Shown in pieces: positions 21,674-32,204 of a stretch of DNA of 45,726 bases. Location of the stretch: positions 39,258 through 84,983 of the forward strand of contig KZ111153.1 in the NCBI GenBank assembly GCA_002077045.2, given 5' to 3'. The translations under genes were made by a program, and so were the position numbers. Every line of letters begins with the position of its first letter. Position 1 is the first letter of the stretch. The notes under the pieces are model-generated. The model was not told the DNA's origin, did no database searches, and saw nothing but the letters and a program-made list of their open reading frames with translations. Source of the DNA: Rachicladosporium sp. CCFEE 5018. Lineage: Eukaryota; Ascomycota; Dothideomycetes; Cladosporiales; Cladosporiaceae.

Positions 21674-22471
21674 GTGAGTTGCAATTGGGCGGCAGTAAGA
21701 CTGTCGTATCAGTCATGGTGTAGCCTGGGCGGCAGATACAGGACGCGGAGGCATACCGGGTACAGGTGTATTCCTCATGACCGGACACAAAAGGCGACAT
21801 GACTTTGTGGCATGATATTTTGGGTTGGGCTGGCGGTATCAACGTCTCTGGCGTATCGGGGTGAGTGATTCGTAAGGGCATTGCTCGGCGCGGGAGGGGA
21901 GGCGTCCGGGAAAGCGAAGGCGTCGGGCGCACCATTCAGAGTTTAGCTTATTGACGTGAGTGTGTATTTAGTACGCGGAATAACTTCGGTGCTGCGTAGC
22001 TAAGTCTACATTGACCTCGAATTCCGGGCCTTCAGTGCGGTTGGCTAGATGTTGCAAAGCAAAGTGATTGAACACGGTGTGGCCGTGCCAGAGCGCACAC
22101 GCAGGGCAATGCTATATTTCCATCATGGGGAAACGATGGCGTCCTGATACGGCACGAGGAGGCCCACACAATCGCTCTTCTGGCCACGTGTGAGCTCCCT
22201 TTATGCACACCACGAGTGTCTCTCTGCGTATCAACAACCACATAGAGGGTGTATCCTGGGTGATAGATTCATGCGCAACGACCTGTGGCTCTCAGAGGTA
22301 CTCCAAAGGAATGTTAGTGAATACTGTATGGTCGATATATGCAGTGGCAGTGAGTTCCAACAACGGAGGATCTTCCATTAGACGACATCGATTGGTAGTA
22401 TCATGTAAATGACCCTAATGACATTTTGACACGCCATCGTCCGCATGCACCACTAAAGTGCTTGGAACGTC
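21674..22471. other. Convergent intergenic region
   Basis: About 800 bp between the 3' ends of the kinase (plus) and the beta-lactamase-like gene (minus). No ORF resembles a gene, and the few frames of 60-106 codons are unsupported. It is expected to contain both terminators. Confidence 0.5.
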
Positions 22472-23890
22472 TCAGCTTATGCTTCTCTGTAGTGTCTTGA
22501 GATCACTGCCAACCCCAGTCTGCATGATCTTGACGATCCGCTCTCCTTCATCGTTCCAAGTAAGCCGTATGCTGATGTCCAGACTGTCTGCAACGAGCAG
22601 GATCTCTCTTCCAGCCTCTAGCGATTGGACCGGTCCCGCGCCGGGGAGCAATGGCATAGCATGCAAATCGCGGAATGCAAGCGTCGGCCGCTCTCCATCA
22701 GCCGCCTTCGCACTTACGATGTTCCAGCCGCCGTCCCATTGCCCTTCCCAGGTCTTCCATGTTGACTCCGCGTCTTTAGATTGCAAAGAAGAGTTTAGAG
22801 CGTACGGCACATATGCTTCCACAGGCGAGTAGCCACACAGCACCTTCTGATATGGCCTGCCCTTCAAATGGAAGATAGCAGGCAGGAGCTTCTCGATCGC
22901 CTCGAAGCCTATGACAGAATTCGTGAAGATCGCAATCCCAATATCTGACGGGAGAGAAGTTGAGCCATGGGATCCCATGAAGTAGGTCCGGTATCCAGGA
23001 TCGTTGCCTCCAGAATGTCCGAAGGTGGCATCTGTGACAAAGAAGCCGTGGGCGATGTCGCCTCTTCCGGCGCCTGCGTTCATGATAGGTGTGAGCAGCT
23101 TCTGCGCCGTAGCTCGCGTTAGGAAGCCATCGTCTGAGACAAGGGAGTGCTGTATGGCTGCGATCGCCTTGAGGAGATCTGAAGGTGTCGTCCATAAACC
23201 CGCTGCTGCCAGCTCGGGGAGCTCATGGTACGGTGCACGAGCCTCGACTTCTGCGGTCAAGTGCGCTTTGGCGTAGTTGGTCTCGCCCTTCGGTAGAGGT
23301 CCGTAGTGCGATCGGGTCATCTTCAATGGGCCCAAGACAAGCTCTTGCATGATCTCTGCAAAGGGTTTCGAGACCAGGTTCTCGAGAAGAAGCTGCAAGA
23401 CCGTCCATCCGCCACCTGAGTAAGCGAATTGCGCGCCGGGAAATGAATTGAAGTGGATTTGTGGTGTGTTCGCTGGGGCAGTGCCAGCGAGTATCTGCTC
23501 CACAGTGGGCACTTCGCCGACGTAGCCAGAGAAGCCGCCTTGGGAGAGGCCGGACGTGTGCGAGACGATGGTGCCAACCGTTACTGCAGACAGAATTGGC
23601 CTGGTCTTGTCTGTCGTGATCAAGTCGAGAACGCGTGCAGGAAGGTGGTCCGAAATGAGAGTGTCGTAGGTCAGACGACCTTGGTCGATGAGTTTGGCGA
23701 CCGCGATGCCGGTGATTGCCTTACTGATACTGCAAGACTGATAGATCGTTTCTGTATCTTCGCTGCTTTTGGTTAGGACATGTGTCTCGACGGTGCCTCC
23801 AGACAGAACAGCGATGGATGCAGAAGGCACTCCTGCAGCTTGAAGAAGTGCCAGCGGTACGATGGAGGCAAGATCTTGGAGCTGAGGCAT
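22472..23890 (-). CDS. Serine beta-lactamase/transpeptidase-like hydrolase, complete copy
   Basis: The ATG at 23890 gives a 472-residue protein without introns; the in-frame sequence further upstream has no ATG. Class C beta-lactamase-fold signatures are visible: S-I-S-K at residues 54-57 (SxxK nucleophile motif in QSCSISKAITG), Y157-S-G in QFAYSGGGW (YxN/YSx motif), and FGHSGGNDPGY near residue 290 (the H/K-x-G motif). Fungal relatives act as esterases, acyltransferases (LovD type) or D-amino peptidases, and are not antibiotic-resistance enzymes in general. The substrate here is unknown. No signal peptide is evident. The 3' third (below 23262) is present once; the 5' two-fifths recur at 33158-33786. 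Confidence 0.85.
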   Translation of the reverse strand: MPQLQDLASIVPLALLQAAGVPSASIAVLSGGTVETHVLTKSSEDTETIYQSCSISKAITGIAVAKLIDQGRLTYDTLISDHLPARVLDLITTDKTRPILSAVTVGTIVSHTSGLSQGGFSGYVGEVPTVEQILAGTAPANTPQIHFNSFPGAQFAYSGGGWTVLQLLLENLVSKPFAEIMQELVLGPLKMTRSHYGPLPKGETNYAKAHLTAEVEARAPYHELPELAAAGLWTTPSDLLKAIAAIQHSLVSDDGFLTRATAQKLLTPIMNAGAGRGDIAHGFFVTDATFGHSGGNDPGYRTYFMGSHGSTSLPSDIGIAIFTNSVIGFEAIEKLLPAIFHLKGRPYQKVLCGYSPVEAYVPYALNSSLQSKDAESTWKTWEGQWDGGWNIVSAKAADGERPTLAFRDLHAMPLLPGAGPVQSLEAGREILLVADSLDISIRLTWNDEGERIVKIMQTGVGSDLKTLQRSIS

Positions 23891-24547
23891 GGCTATGGAT
23901 GCAGTAGATAGACAATCAGATGAAACGACCAAAGGAAGAGTAGATGACAGCAATGCACTTAGCCTCCTTCCTCATTATAGTCTGTCTGAGCTGTTCAGCT
24001 ACGTCGACGGAAAGCTCATCTTGCCTTAAAAGACACGCAGAGACGGCACGGGCTGCGTCAAGGTGCCACGCATGATTGATGCCAACGGTACTGACCGCGA
24101 CACGCCATGCGTAAGTCGCCATGCGATTTAAGGAGTACGTATACTGATTCGGTATCGAGAAGGGCAGATCCTGATCAGGCAGTCGTCTATCGAACTCCGA
24201 CTAGAGCGGCGTTCACTACTGCGAGCTCCGCGAAGCGCTTTGCCTTTGCTGCAGAGATATGGACCAAGTGGCGGAGGAAAGGAAGGCCGCATTGAGCGCG
24301 CAACATTATCATGTTATACCAGAATGCTGGTCCAAGATTTGCTTGACATGGGACCGATGAAGATGAGCTGATAAGTTGATTGATATAACTTGCTCTACCT
24401 AGTCCAGGGTTGAAGAGAATGGTGCCCTCTCGCAAGCCAGAACACCACCAACGCCTTCGCTAATTCCATTTCGATTCCCCAATGCTTGATGCAAGAGCCC
24501 ACGTACATGGCATTCTCGGTCTTCGTACGCCTGTCGGCAAGTCTTCC
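23891..24547. other. Intergenic, copy 1
   Basis: About 660 bp between the beta-lactamase-like start and the MPE1 stop (both minus strand). No gene was recognised. It is noticeably diverged from the copy 2 counterpart (33787-34445), with several indels. Confidence 0.5.
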
Positions 24548-26350
24548 TCACTGACCCCTCTGCTTCCCCCTCCTCCCCCTCCCCACATTCCCAGCTCCCC
24601 TCCCGAACCCTCCACCACCCATTCCATTTCCCCACCCCTGCTGCTGCTGCCACGCCTTCGGACCGGCCGGCGGTGCACCAGAAAACTGCCCAGGACCCTG
24701 CTGCTGCATCGGGAAGCCCATACCTCCTCCATGCATCGGTCCCATGCCCATGTTTGGCATACCCATACCAGGCATCATGGGCATGCCACCCATCATCATC
24801 ATAGGGTTCTGCATCATCATGGGATTATTCATCATCGTAGGGTTCATCATGGCGGGCATGCCGGGTTGCATGCTGGGCATTGTGCCAGAAGCCATAGCAT
24901 TCATCTGCTGGACGAACTCTTGCATGTTCTTGGGTGCTGGGGCCGCGGGCGTGGCAGCAGTGTTGCCGTTCGCGGCGGTGGTCTTGGTCATAGCGGCTGG
25001 TCCGGTAGGCTTACGATCATTCTTGAGCTCCTCTTCGGCAGGCCGCTTCTTCCCATTTGCAGAAGTTGGTCTCGAGCCAGTGGAAGAGGGTGATTTTGCA
25101 GCACTCGGCGTACCAGCAGTCGACGTCGTTCCGGCCTCCTCGGCTTGCTTCTTCAACTTCTCGGCTTTCATCTCCTCGCTGAAATCCTTCACCTTCGTCA
25201 CCATCTCATCGTCCGGCGTCAAGTCCTCGAGCAAACATTGCTCACCACACTTCGGACACGTAAAGTCCGAATCGATCAACGCGTCCTCTATGCAAGTACG
25301 ACAGTACGTAGTACCGCAGCAAGGCGTCTTGACAGGGTCATTGAACAGCTTGTTGTCTATCGAACACTCCACGCCACGGGCACGCATCACCTCCTGATCC
25401 GCCTCGAGCTCCTTGGACTGGTCTGCCGCCAACTTATGTTTCTGCTGGAACTTGTCCCACGATGCCTCATCGGGCTTTGCAATCACCCACTCTCCATTTG
25501 CTGTGTACATAGCGCCCGCAGGCAATTGTGATACATCCACTTTGCCGTCTTCACCTACTACCTCAGGCTTCTCGATCACTTTCAGGAAAGAACGAGGAAT
25601 ACCTGTGGTGCGGCGGAACTTGGGCCGGCCATCGTAGTTGGTGTCTTGATTTGTGGGACAGACCTGAATCCAGTGACCCTTGTCGCCACATCGGTGACAG
25701 ATATAGCCTGGTGGTGGGGGCTTGTCGGGGACATCGACCTTCTTGGGGAAGAAGGGTCTGTTATTTACACCTTTCCTGTGATTTTCATTAGCATGTGCGT
25801 CATGGAAGTACAGGAAAGAATGGTACATACGCAGCAATCTCTGCCTGATCCACCGCCCAAGACGCTTTATTCTCGGAGAAGAGCGCTTGTAGTTTCTCCT
25901 CTTCAGTCATAGGCTTTCCCGATTGTATGCTGCTGCTGACCACGGGTGTGCTCTTGTTGAGATCCGGTCGCATCTCCTCCTTGCGATGCTGGTTCTTGGC
26001 GTTCACTGGCGCCTTTCCGGAAACGTATCGCGCAGCTCTGCCTGCACCTGGCTTCGAGGCCGGTAGTCTGCGAGCGACGACAGTAGTCGAACGTGGAATT
26101 TGTACGGTATCGTCATCGTACCCTTTTCAAAGTCAGCAAATCGCTCGTTTTCCGCAAAGAACGATTGGGTGAACTTACGCTCATTGGTATCAGACATGTA
26201 GATCTCGAGATCAAAATCTGCGCCATCGCCGAGTCGTGAGTATGCGATTATCTCGCGTTTCACTTCGAACACCGACAAGCTGGTACCGTCAAATGTGATC
26301 TGGGACGGCTCCTTCTGCGACTTGAACTTGAAGAAGATGGAGGAAGACAT
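24548..26350 (-). CDS. MPE1: Cleavage/polyadenylation factor subunit Mpe1 (RBBP6 family), copy 1
   Basis: Nuclear pre-mRNA 3'-end processing factor. Three exons: 26350-26179, 26122-25831 and 25775-24548, with introns of 56 and 55 bp; the product is 563 residues. The N-terminal DWNN ubiquitin-like domain begins MSSSIFFKFKSQKEPSQITF. A CCHC zinc knuckle (CHRCGDKGHWIQVC, residues 181-194) follows, then a RING/U-box-like Cys cluster starting VECSIDNKLF and ending CPKCGEQC (about 292-334). The C-terminal third is Lys/Glu-rich and then Met/Pro/Gly/Gln-rich with NPMMM repeats and a Gly/Arg tail (GRGRRGKQRGQ). Domain order is exactly that of Mpe1/RBBP6. The plus-strand open frames over the C-terminal part are shadows of the repetitive codons. 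Confidence 0.95.
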
Positions 26351-27173
26351 CTCTGTGAGAGATGATTGATGAGGGGGTGGCGAAGCGCCAGATGTAACAG
26401 CGTCCGATTAGATCCAGATGGTCAAGGCCAGATGCGATCGCAGTGGTGATTGTTGTCGGGTTGAGGATGAGGACGTTGTTGTGAAGGAAAGGGGGTATGT
26501 GAGTTAGACTACGGGAGGCAGAGAATGTACAGCAGAAGCGGATGAGTTTGTGTAGGCCAGAAGCGAACAGTAGATCTCAAAGGCCAGTGGCACAAGATAT
26601 ATCTTTTGATTGAATAGTCTCTGCTCTGCGACGATAACAACAGGCTGTGAGTCAGTTGTCGTATTGTTCCACCTTCAGTGTCCCACACCCGCCCACAGTC
26701 ACTACACAAGCGATGCCTCACTCTCGTCGGACTCCTGTTCCCTCCCCTGAATCGTGCTCACAGCGACTAACTGTGGCAATCTCCCGTGAACAAGTGAGTG
26801 AAGTCGTGCGCGATCTGCGGCTGAGCGGTAACGCGACCGGCGTAGAAGATGTGGCGGGAGGGTTTGCCGGAACCCGAGAAGGTGATGAGTGAGATGGAGG
26901 TGATGGAGAACGAGATGTTACGATGTGCTGTTGATGTTGTAGAGCGCGAGTGGACGTGGGAGTGACTAGAACATCAAAGAAGGTGGAGGCAGAGGCTCGC
27001 CGCTTACGGTATCCGCGCTTGACTAATGCAGGAAGCGGCACGTGACCAAAGCGTCACTCAATTTTATCTACTCATAACTGGAACATGCACAAAGCAATGA
27101 TACTCCCACCTGCTACAGTGTGCAGTGGTAGGCGTATAGCTCAATGTTGGTAACGCAGCTATGTCGTTTTAAT
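26351..27173. other. Intergenic, highly diverged between copies (copy 1)
   Basis: About 820 bp between the MPE1 start and the reductase stop. Compared with 36278-37105, only patches align, with many indels, so this is one of the most diverged parts of block 2. A 107-codon minus-strand ORF (26718-27041) is not conserved in copy 2 and is not called as a gene. Confidence 0.5.
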
Positions 27174-28235
27174 CTACGCCTTGGCACCCGTCCTCTCCCT
27201 CTCAAGTACCTCCAAATACCACCCCACAGTCTCCTTCACCATCTCCTCAAACCTCTTCAACTCAATCCCCAGGGTACTCTTCGTCTCGCTCGCATCCAGC
27301 CTTCCGGGCCCCGTCGGCGTCGTACCATCATTGACCAGATCCCCATTCTTCACCGCTTCCGGAAAGAACTTCGCAACGAGATCCTTCCCATGGTCCCACT
27401 GGAAGCCCGTATCAGCGTCCTCTGCATTAAGCAAGAAACCACGGTTCCCAGGAACTTTGGGATCCAGTGCACGGACGTGCGCGAGTCCGACGTCGTCAAT
27501 GTGCACGACAGCGCCGTTGATGGGTGCGGGTGGATGTTGGCCGAGAATACCGTTCAGGAGGGCGGCGGGGGAGCCTTGCGCGAAGGCCGCTACGGAAGGG
27601 ACCAGTGGATCTTTGCCAAGAACGTATGAGGGGAAGATGTGGATGAGATCGAACGGAGGGTTCTCCTTCTTCACCCAAGCTTCCGCGCGAACCAGAGCGG
27701 CGACTTTGGACGTGGCGTAAGCAAGCATGACGTGGTCGTGATACGGCGCCGGCAGTTCTTCACCGCGGTCATGAGGTCCAAATTGCTGGTCGGTGACTAC
27801 GCCGAGCAGGAGTGAGCTGGGGACGATGCCAGCAACCGAAGAGGTGATTACGACGCGCTTCACTTGCTTCGCCGAGCGAGCGGCCTCGAGGAGGTTGGTC
27901 GTCACTGCAACGGCAGGTTGCACGAAGCGGGCTTCGAGATTGGTGATATCCGGATTGGAGAGATCGGGGATTGGAGAGGCGACGTGCACGATGTATGTGA
28001 CATCGTCGAGGATGCCGCCATCGTAGGCATTGGCGATTGTGAAGTCTGGGATCACGACGAAAGACAGATTGTCCTTGGTGGCTTCTTTCAGGGCGAAGTT
28101 CGAGCGCACGAGCTCTGCTTTGGCGTCGCTGCGTACGGCGGCGCGGACGCGGTAGCCATGTTCCAGGAGGCAGCGGAGGGTACGGAAGCCGACGAACCCC
28201 GTTGAACCTGTCAAAAACACTGTCTCACCTGCCAT
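27174..28235 (-). CDS. NAD(P)-dependent extended SDR reductase, copy 1, intact
   Basis: A 353-residue single-exon protein from the ATG at 28235. The Rossmann nucleotide-binding motif TGSTGFVG is at residues 9-16. Catalytic residues are TSS at 131-133 and Y173-A-T-S-K177 (YxxxK). The sequence after the motif (FRTLRCLLEHGYRVRAAVRS) is typical of dihydroflavonol-4-reductase/Gre2-like ketoreductases. It probably reduces carbonyl substrates in the cytosol; the physiological substrate cannot be inferred. It has no signal peptide or membrane segment. Flanking genes (MPE1, a patatin) do not suggest a biosynthetic cluster. Copy 2 carries a frameshift near the C-terminus, so this is the intact version. 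Confidence 0.9.
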   Translation of the reverse strand: MAGETVFLTGSTGFVGFRTLRCLLEHGYRVRAAVRSDAKAELVRSNFALKEATKDNLSFVVIPDFTIANAYDGGILDDVTYIVHVASPIPDLSNPDITNLEARFVQPAVAVTTNLLEAARSAKQVKRVVITSSVAGIVPSSLLLGVVTDQQFGPHDRGEELPAPYHDHVMLAYATSKVAALVRAEAWVKKENPPFDLIHIFPSYVLGKDPLVPSVAAFAQGSPAALLNGILGQHPPAPINGAVVHIDDVGLAHVRALDPKVPGNRGFLLNAEDADTGFQWDHGKDLVAKFFPEAVKNGDLVNDGTTPTGPGRLDASETKSTLGIELKRFEEMVKETVGWYLEVLERERTGAKA

Positions 28236-29445
28236 GGTTGTTGTAGTGCTGTGGACGGTGGGGAATCTAGACTGTGTGAAAGGTGGCTCGTCGCGAGTGT
28301 AAGGGGATGACGGTAGATGGGGCGGAATCGTTGTGATCTTATACTACCTATAGTCTAGACGTCCAAGCAGACCGCGCAAGCGTAGCTGTGAAAGCCCCGG
28401 ACCAGGGGTCCTGCTCTGATGTGAACTCGCCATTCCCATGGCTGCCTGGTCTTGTTCAGCTCGTCTTCGCGTACGGAAGGTGGAGTCGCATACGAGGGCA
28501 GTCCGCTATATCCGTACGCTAGTGTACGCATGATATGCATGTACTGTAGCATCTGTCTCCGGGGCAAGCTTGCACAGATGCAGCTATTGTGCGTGCACCG
28601 CGTATACGGATTGGCGCCCGTCACTGTGATTCGCCGGCTGCTGACTGATCAAGTGAGCTTGCCAAGCATGTCGCATTGCTTGTGCACATGGCCAAGGCAG
28701 GCTAATGCCAGACTTGCTTCTCAGTCTCAATCGGGCACCGCAATCGATGGACGTGATGCCTCGAGTCGCGTAGTCCGGTTGCAATCAATTGCATATCGGC
28801 CGTACGCTGGCTACAGGAGATCCCGGCCGGGCAGTGGGGTGTTTCTCACACAGGAAGTTGTAAATTGACATAAAGTGCCGCCCAGCCGCGGCTGTTAAGA
28901 TCCTGCGACAAGCTTGTCGACATCATCCGGCAACACCAGACAACCAGAAAGAGCTCAGAGTCCGTGGCCCCCAACGACGAGATGGTACTGGCCATTCAGT
29001 GCATTTGCAGTCCTTCCAAAACCCGGGGCCAGGCCTTAGATTGCAGCTCTCGACATCGTGTCGACTTGCTGTGCATCTGTCGAATATCTCACAGCATTCG
29101 ATGTATGTAAGGTCCTACCAGTGCGACACCGTATGCTGCCGCTGGTCGCATGGCGTCCCAACTGTGCCGCTCACTGATGCTGTCGAGGTGTTTGACTGTC
29201 GCAGTCAGGTAAACAGCAGCACTGCACAGGACCGGATCATTCGGAGAAGAGGCATAGATCCACACAGTCATCATGACTGTCGTGGTCTGATCCGCTTCTG
29301 GTATACCAATATATTTTGGATCGTTGGTGAGCGCGAGATGCTCAGTCCTTTGGATGGCATCTCGACTACCATGCTCTGCTACAGCCAAAACTGACAGAAC
29401 ATCGACGATATCGGACCCTTCTCGAGCGATGGGGTATTCAAGCAA
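28236..29445. other. Intergenic, almost identical between copies (copy 1)
   Basis: A 1.2-kb region between the reductase start and the patatin stop (both minus). It differs from 38167-39377 at only scattered single bases, far fewer than the equally non-coding 26351-27173. A plus-strand ORF at 28452-28868 has a premature TAG in copy 2 (38518-38520), and a frame continuing past the patatin stop changes mostly amino acids between copies. Neither looks coding. Confidence 0.55.
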
Positions 29446-31032
29446 TCAAGGTGCTTCACCAGTTGCCGAAGTATCCGCAGCCGTACTCTCACTGCCACCA
29501 ACGAACACTTCCCACCTCTCTCCGCCAAGCGCCTTCCTCGCCCTTCTTTGCCTGACAAGCCTCTCAGCAGCCTGCTGCAACATAGTCATCGGCGGCGCAT
29601 AGCTATCAATCTTCTGATCGAATTTCCTGGACAGGTACTTCTGCGTCGCAATCTCCATACGCGTTAGACTCGCGCCTCCAGCAACATTCTTCTTCCCATT
29701 CCAGTCGCCTTTACCCCAATCGTCCAGAGGCATGTTCTGCAGGCCATCCGTAACATTGAGACGTTTGTACCAGGTGTGCTCTCCTCTTGCGTGTTCTCGC
29801 ATCTGCGCGTGTTGGCGTTCGCCTTCCGTGTACTTGATCAGTAGGTTTTGTAGAACTGCGCGCTTCTCGAGGGCGGCGCGGACGAATGGAATGTTACCGA
29901 ATGGGCCTGGCCAGGCGGATGCAAAGCCATCTTGCTTGTGATCTGGTCTCCCTGTACCTACGCTGAGCAGAATAGCAGGGTTCTCGGAGCGTCCACGGCC
30001 TTCGTAAAGCGAGTGGAACTCACTCAATGCTGCGCCTGAAGGATTGTTCTCGCGGATGCCACCATCCTTGAAAGACATCTTACCACTGGCCAGCTCGACC
30101 TGCAGCATTGCGAAGTAGAAGGGAGCTGCTGATGTTGCTCTTGCGACCTCCCAAATCTTGAGCGGATCGGCTCCCTCATTGTACCGTGTGATCCAATTCG
30201 GCGCGGTTTCGCTGTAGTAGTGAGGGTACGTCCGCAAAAGGTAGGCTTCGGAAATCGACTCGTCGTGAGTTGCTGTCAGGCAGCACGACGGACAGATTCG
30301 CGGCTGATCAACATCGAATGAGTGTAAACCCATGATCGGGCTCACCTGCGGCTTGTCGTCGAACGGGTGTAGCACATGCTTGCCATCACAATCGTCGTGC
30401 TTATGGCAGCGTTTGCCAACGATGTCTTGCACCGCGCGCTCGAGTGGTTCGTGGTAATACTTCGTTGTCAACGGTATGCTGCTTCGCCGTCGGCCAAAGA
30501 GGTCGTTGCCCACTTGCCGGTAGATCTCCAAACACTCTGGTACTGTCATCCGTAGCCGGCCTAGTAGCGTCGCGATCAAGCCTCCTGTTGATGTACCATA
30601 CATGAAGTCGAAGTAATGGCAAGGCAACAGCTTGCTCTCCACAAACGTCCTCCGTACTGGAGTCTCTGTGGTCGCCGGCGGATCTTGTTGGGCGAGTGGT
30701 GAAGTGGCCGCGATAATACCTCTCCCTGGTCGCTCAGCCTGCAAGTTCCCACCTGAGGCAGCTTCCTCTTCCTCAAGCCGCTCTTCCCAAACCCAGATCT
30801 CATGCATGAGCGCTTGCAAGATGATCAAGCTGCTGTATCCTCTGATCCCTCCACCGTCCAACGTCAATATGCAAGCATCCCAAGCAGCATCGATCTCTCG
30901 CGCCCACACGCGACCAGCTTTCATAGAGTCATCTGTTTCTGCTCTCCGCGTCCGACTGGAGCTCCGTGTGGAATTTAAGTTGGCCGATGTCAGAGCCGCT
31001 GGTCGGCCGAGGGAGTCGATACTGCCGTCCAT
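29446..31032 (-). CDS. Patatin-like phospholipase, copy 1
   Basis: A 528-residue intronless protein from the ATG at 31032. All patatin signatures are present: the oxyanion loop DGGGIRG (59-65), nucleophile elbow GTSTG with Ser148, and the catalytic dyad Asp in KDGGIRENNPSG (Asp323). This indicates a Ser-Asp dyad acyl hydrolase acting on phospholipids or neutral lipids. Between them is a Cys/His-rich segment (KRCHKHDDCDGKH ... ICPSCCLTA) that could bind metal. There is no signal peptide or transmembrane helix. The N-terminal about 50 residues are Ser/Arg-rich. By my reading, roughly one third of the base differences from copy 2 alter the protein, consistent with purifying selection on a functional gene. 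Confidence 0.9.
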   Translation of the reverse strand: MDGSIDSLGRPAALTSANLNSTRSSSRTRRAETDDSMKAGRVWAREIDAAWDACILTLDGGGIRGYSSLIILQALMHEIWVWEERLEEEEAASGGNLQAERPGRGIIAATSPLAQQDPPATTETPVRRTFVESKLLPCHYFDFMYGTSTGGLIATLLGRLRMTVPECLEIYRQVGNDLFGRRRSSIPLTTKYYHEPLERAVQDIVGKRCHKHDDCDGKHVLHPFDDKPQVSPIMGLHSFDVDQPRICPSCCLTATHDESISEAYLLRTYPHYYSETAPNWITRYNEGADPLKIWEVARATSAAPFYFAMLQVELASGKMSFKDGGIRENNPSGAALSEFHSLYEGRGRSENPAILLSVGTGRPDHKQDGFASAWPGPFGNIPFVRAALEKRAVLQNLLIKYTEGERQHAQMREHARGEHTWYKRLNVTDGLQNMPLDDWGKGDWNGKKNVAGGASLTRMEIATQKYLSRKFDQKIDSYAPPMTMLQQAAERLVRQRRARKALGGERWEVFVGGSESTAADTSATGEAP

Positions 31033-32204
31033 CTCGTCGCCAGGGCGTAGGAACGCCCAAGGCGAGGCGGGTATTGAATCCAGTGTATGATTAGCCGAGT
31101 GACCAGAAGAGTGTTATAGTCCTCCTGTGCCCCTCTCACGTTTTAAGCAGATATAAACTGCGGTGGTCTTTGTCCTTCCAGCTAGGTCTCGTGATTCTGA
31201 CAGCGCCGTCGAGGGCCAGACTAGGGATCACGATGTTTCGAGGCAACTGCAAGGGAGGCAGGCTGCTACTGAAATGACTGGAAGAGATAACAGAGTTCAC
31301 GCTGATGCAAGACAGATACGTATTCGAGGTCAAGATCGCAATGAGAACAATGAAAGAGCAACACAGACCTTCATCACAGCCTCCTGCACTCCTGTGCGCT
31401 GTCTTGGAATAGGCGCATAACATCAAACGCATCATCTGCCCTTGTCCCAGAAGAGCGACAGCGCCCCAGATCTCGCCTGTAGCCGCCTCGGGACGAGACG
31501 CCATTCGTCTGGGGTTGGGTTCCGATCTTGTGGCACTGCCGCCGTGAATCCTGCAACCCAATTCGAGCTCGTTCGAGATGATTCGTGCAGGCGCTACGAC
31601 AGTGTCGGCTTGAGACTTGTGCAGCCAGTGCGTGGCGCGCGTAATCCGTCCTTGACTGTGGCCTTAGGCTCTAGCAGCCGTCCTTGCCAACGCGTGAAGA
31701 TGACTCAAATTTAGCACAGGCGTGTGTCACCTTTCCTGATTTCGTTGGCAAGATGACCAGATCTCGATCAGTTGACCAGGCATCGATCGATTGGAGCCCT
31801 AGCGACCAATGTACTGCAACTATGGCAGCTGTTGTAGCATAAGAATGTCCATCTTGCTTGACAATGATACATGCTGTAAGAGAGCGTGGCGTTGCGCGGG
31901 CCGCTCCCGCATACACAGCCTCCGATGACATGGCAGTCGCGACTAGCATCTTCCGACCGAATCGCTTAGAAGCGGCATCTCCAGTTGCATCACACCACCT
32001 GTGCCACTTCAGATATACACGAATCATTCCCACTTCCACCTGACTTCTGCCTCCCAACGTACACCTGACAACACACCTCCGCCTTGTATCAGGCAGCACG
32101 CTCTCGAAATAAAGCGAACCTCAAAGAAACCAACACACATCGTCCGTCCCTCAGAGGCCGCGTCCTCAGTAGTGACTCACGACCCTCCGCGCTCAGGCGC
32201 CAAC
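31033..32204. other. Divergent intergenic region, copy 1
   Basis: About 1.2 kb between the divergent patatin and orphan genes, so it holds both promoters. A minus-strand frame at 31136-31561 lacks an ATG start at its beginning and ends differently in copy 2, so it is not called. The second copy has a 9-bp insertion near 41883. No repeats or RNA genes were recognised. Confidence 0.5.

Noticed and set aside
22472..23890. Idea that the beta-lactamase-like gene plus MBL gene form an antibiotic-degrading system
   Set aside because: They are about 19 kb apart, belong to unrelated folds with broad hydrolase functions in fungi, and no cluster or shared regulation is visible.
24482..25397. Long plus-strand His-rich and Ile/Gly-rich ORFs over MPE1 (also 34380-35349)
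   Set aside because: They are mirror images of the Met/Pro/Gln-rich codons of the MPE1 C-terminus and lack any independent support.
26718..27041. 107-codon minus-strand ORF with Ser/Pro-rich product
   Set aside because: The equivalent region in copy 2 is highly diverged and encodes something different; composition alone explains the open frame.
28452..28868. 138-codon plus-strand ORF upstream of the reductase
   Set aside because: In copy 2 the same frame has a TAG at 38518-38520, although the region is otherwise almost identical. No domain was recognised.
29089..29445. Frame of 118 codons continuing in phase after the patatin TGA (copy 2: 39009-39377), considered as stop-codon readthrough
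   Set aside because: It is open in both copies, but the few base differences there nearly all change amino acids, the endpoint differs, and no TGA-CTA readthrough context is present. It behaves as non-coding DNA.
27174..31032. Reductase plus patatin as a secondary-metabolite cluster
   Set aside because: No synthase, transporter or pathway regulator lies nearby, and they sit among housekeeping genes (MPE1, CHL1).
31136..31561. 141-codon minus-strand ORF between patatin and the orphan gene
   Set aside because: There is no ATG at its start, the C-terminus differs in copy 2, and nothing is recognisable. It is more likely promoter sequence.
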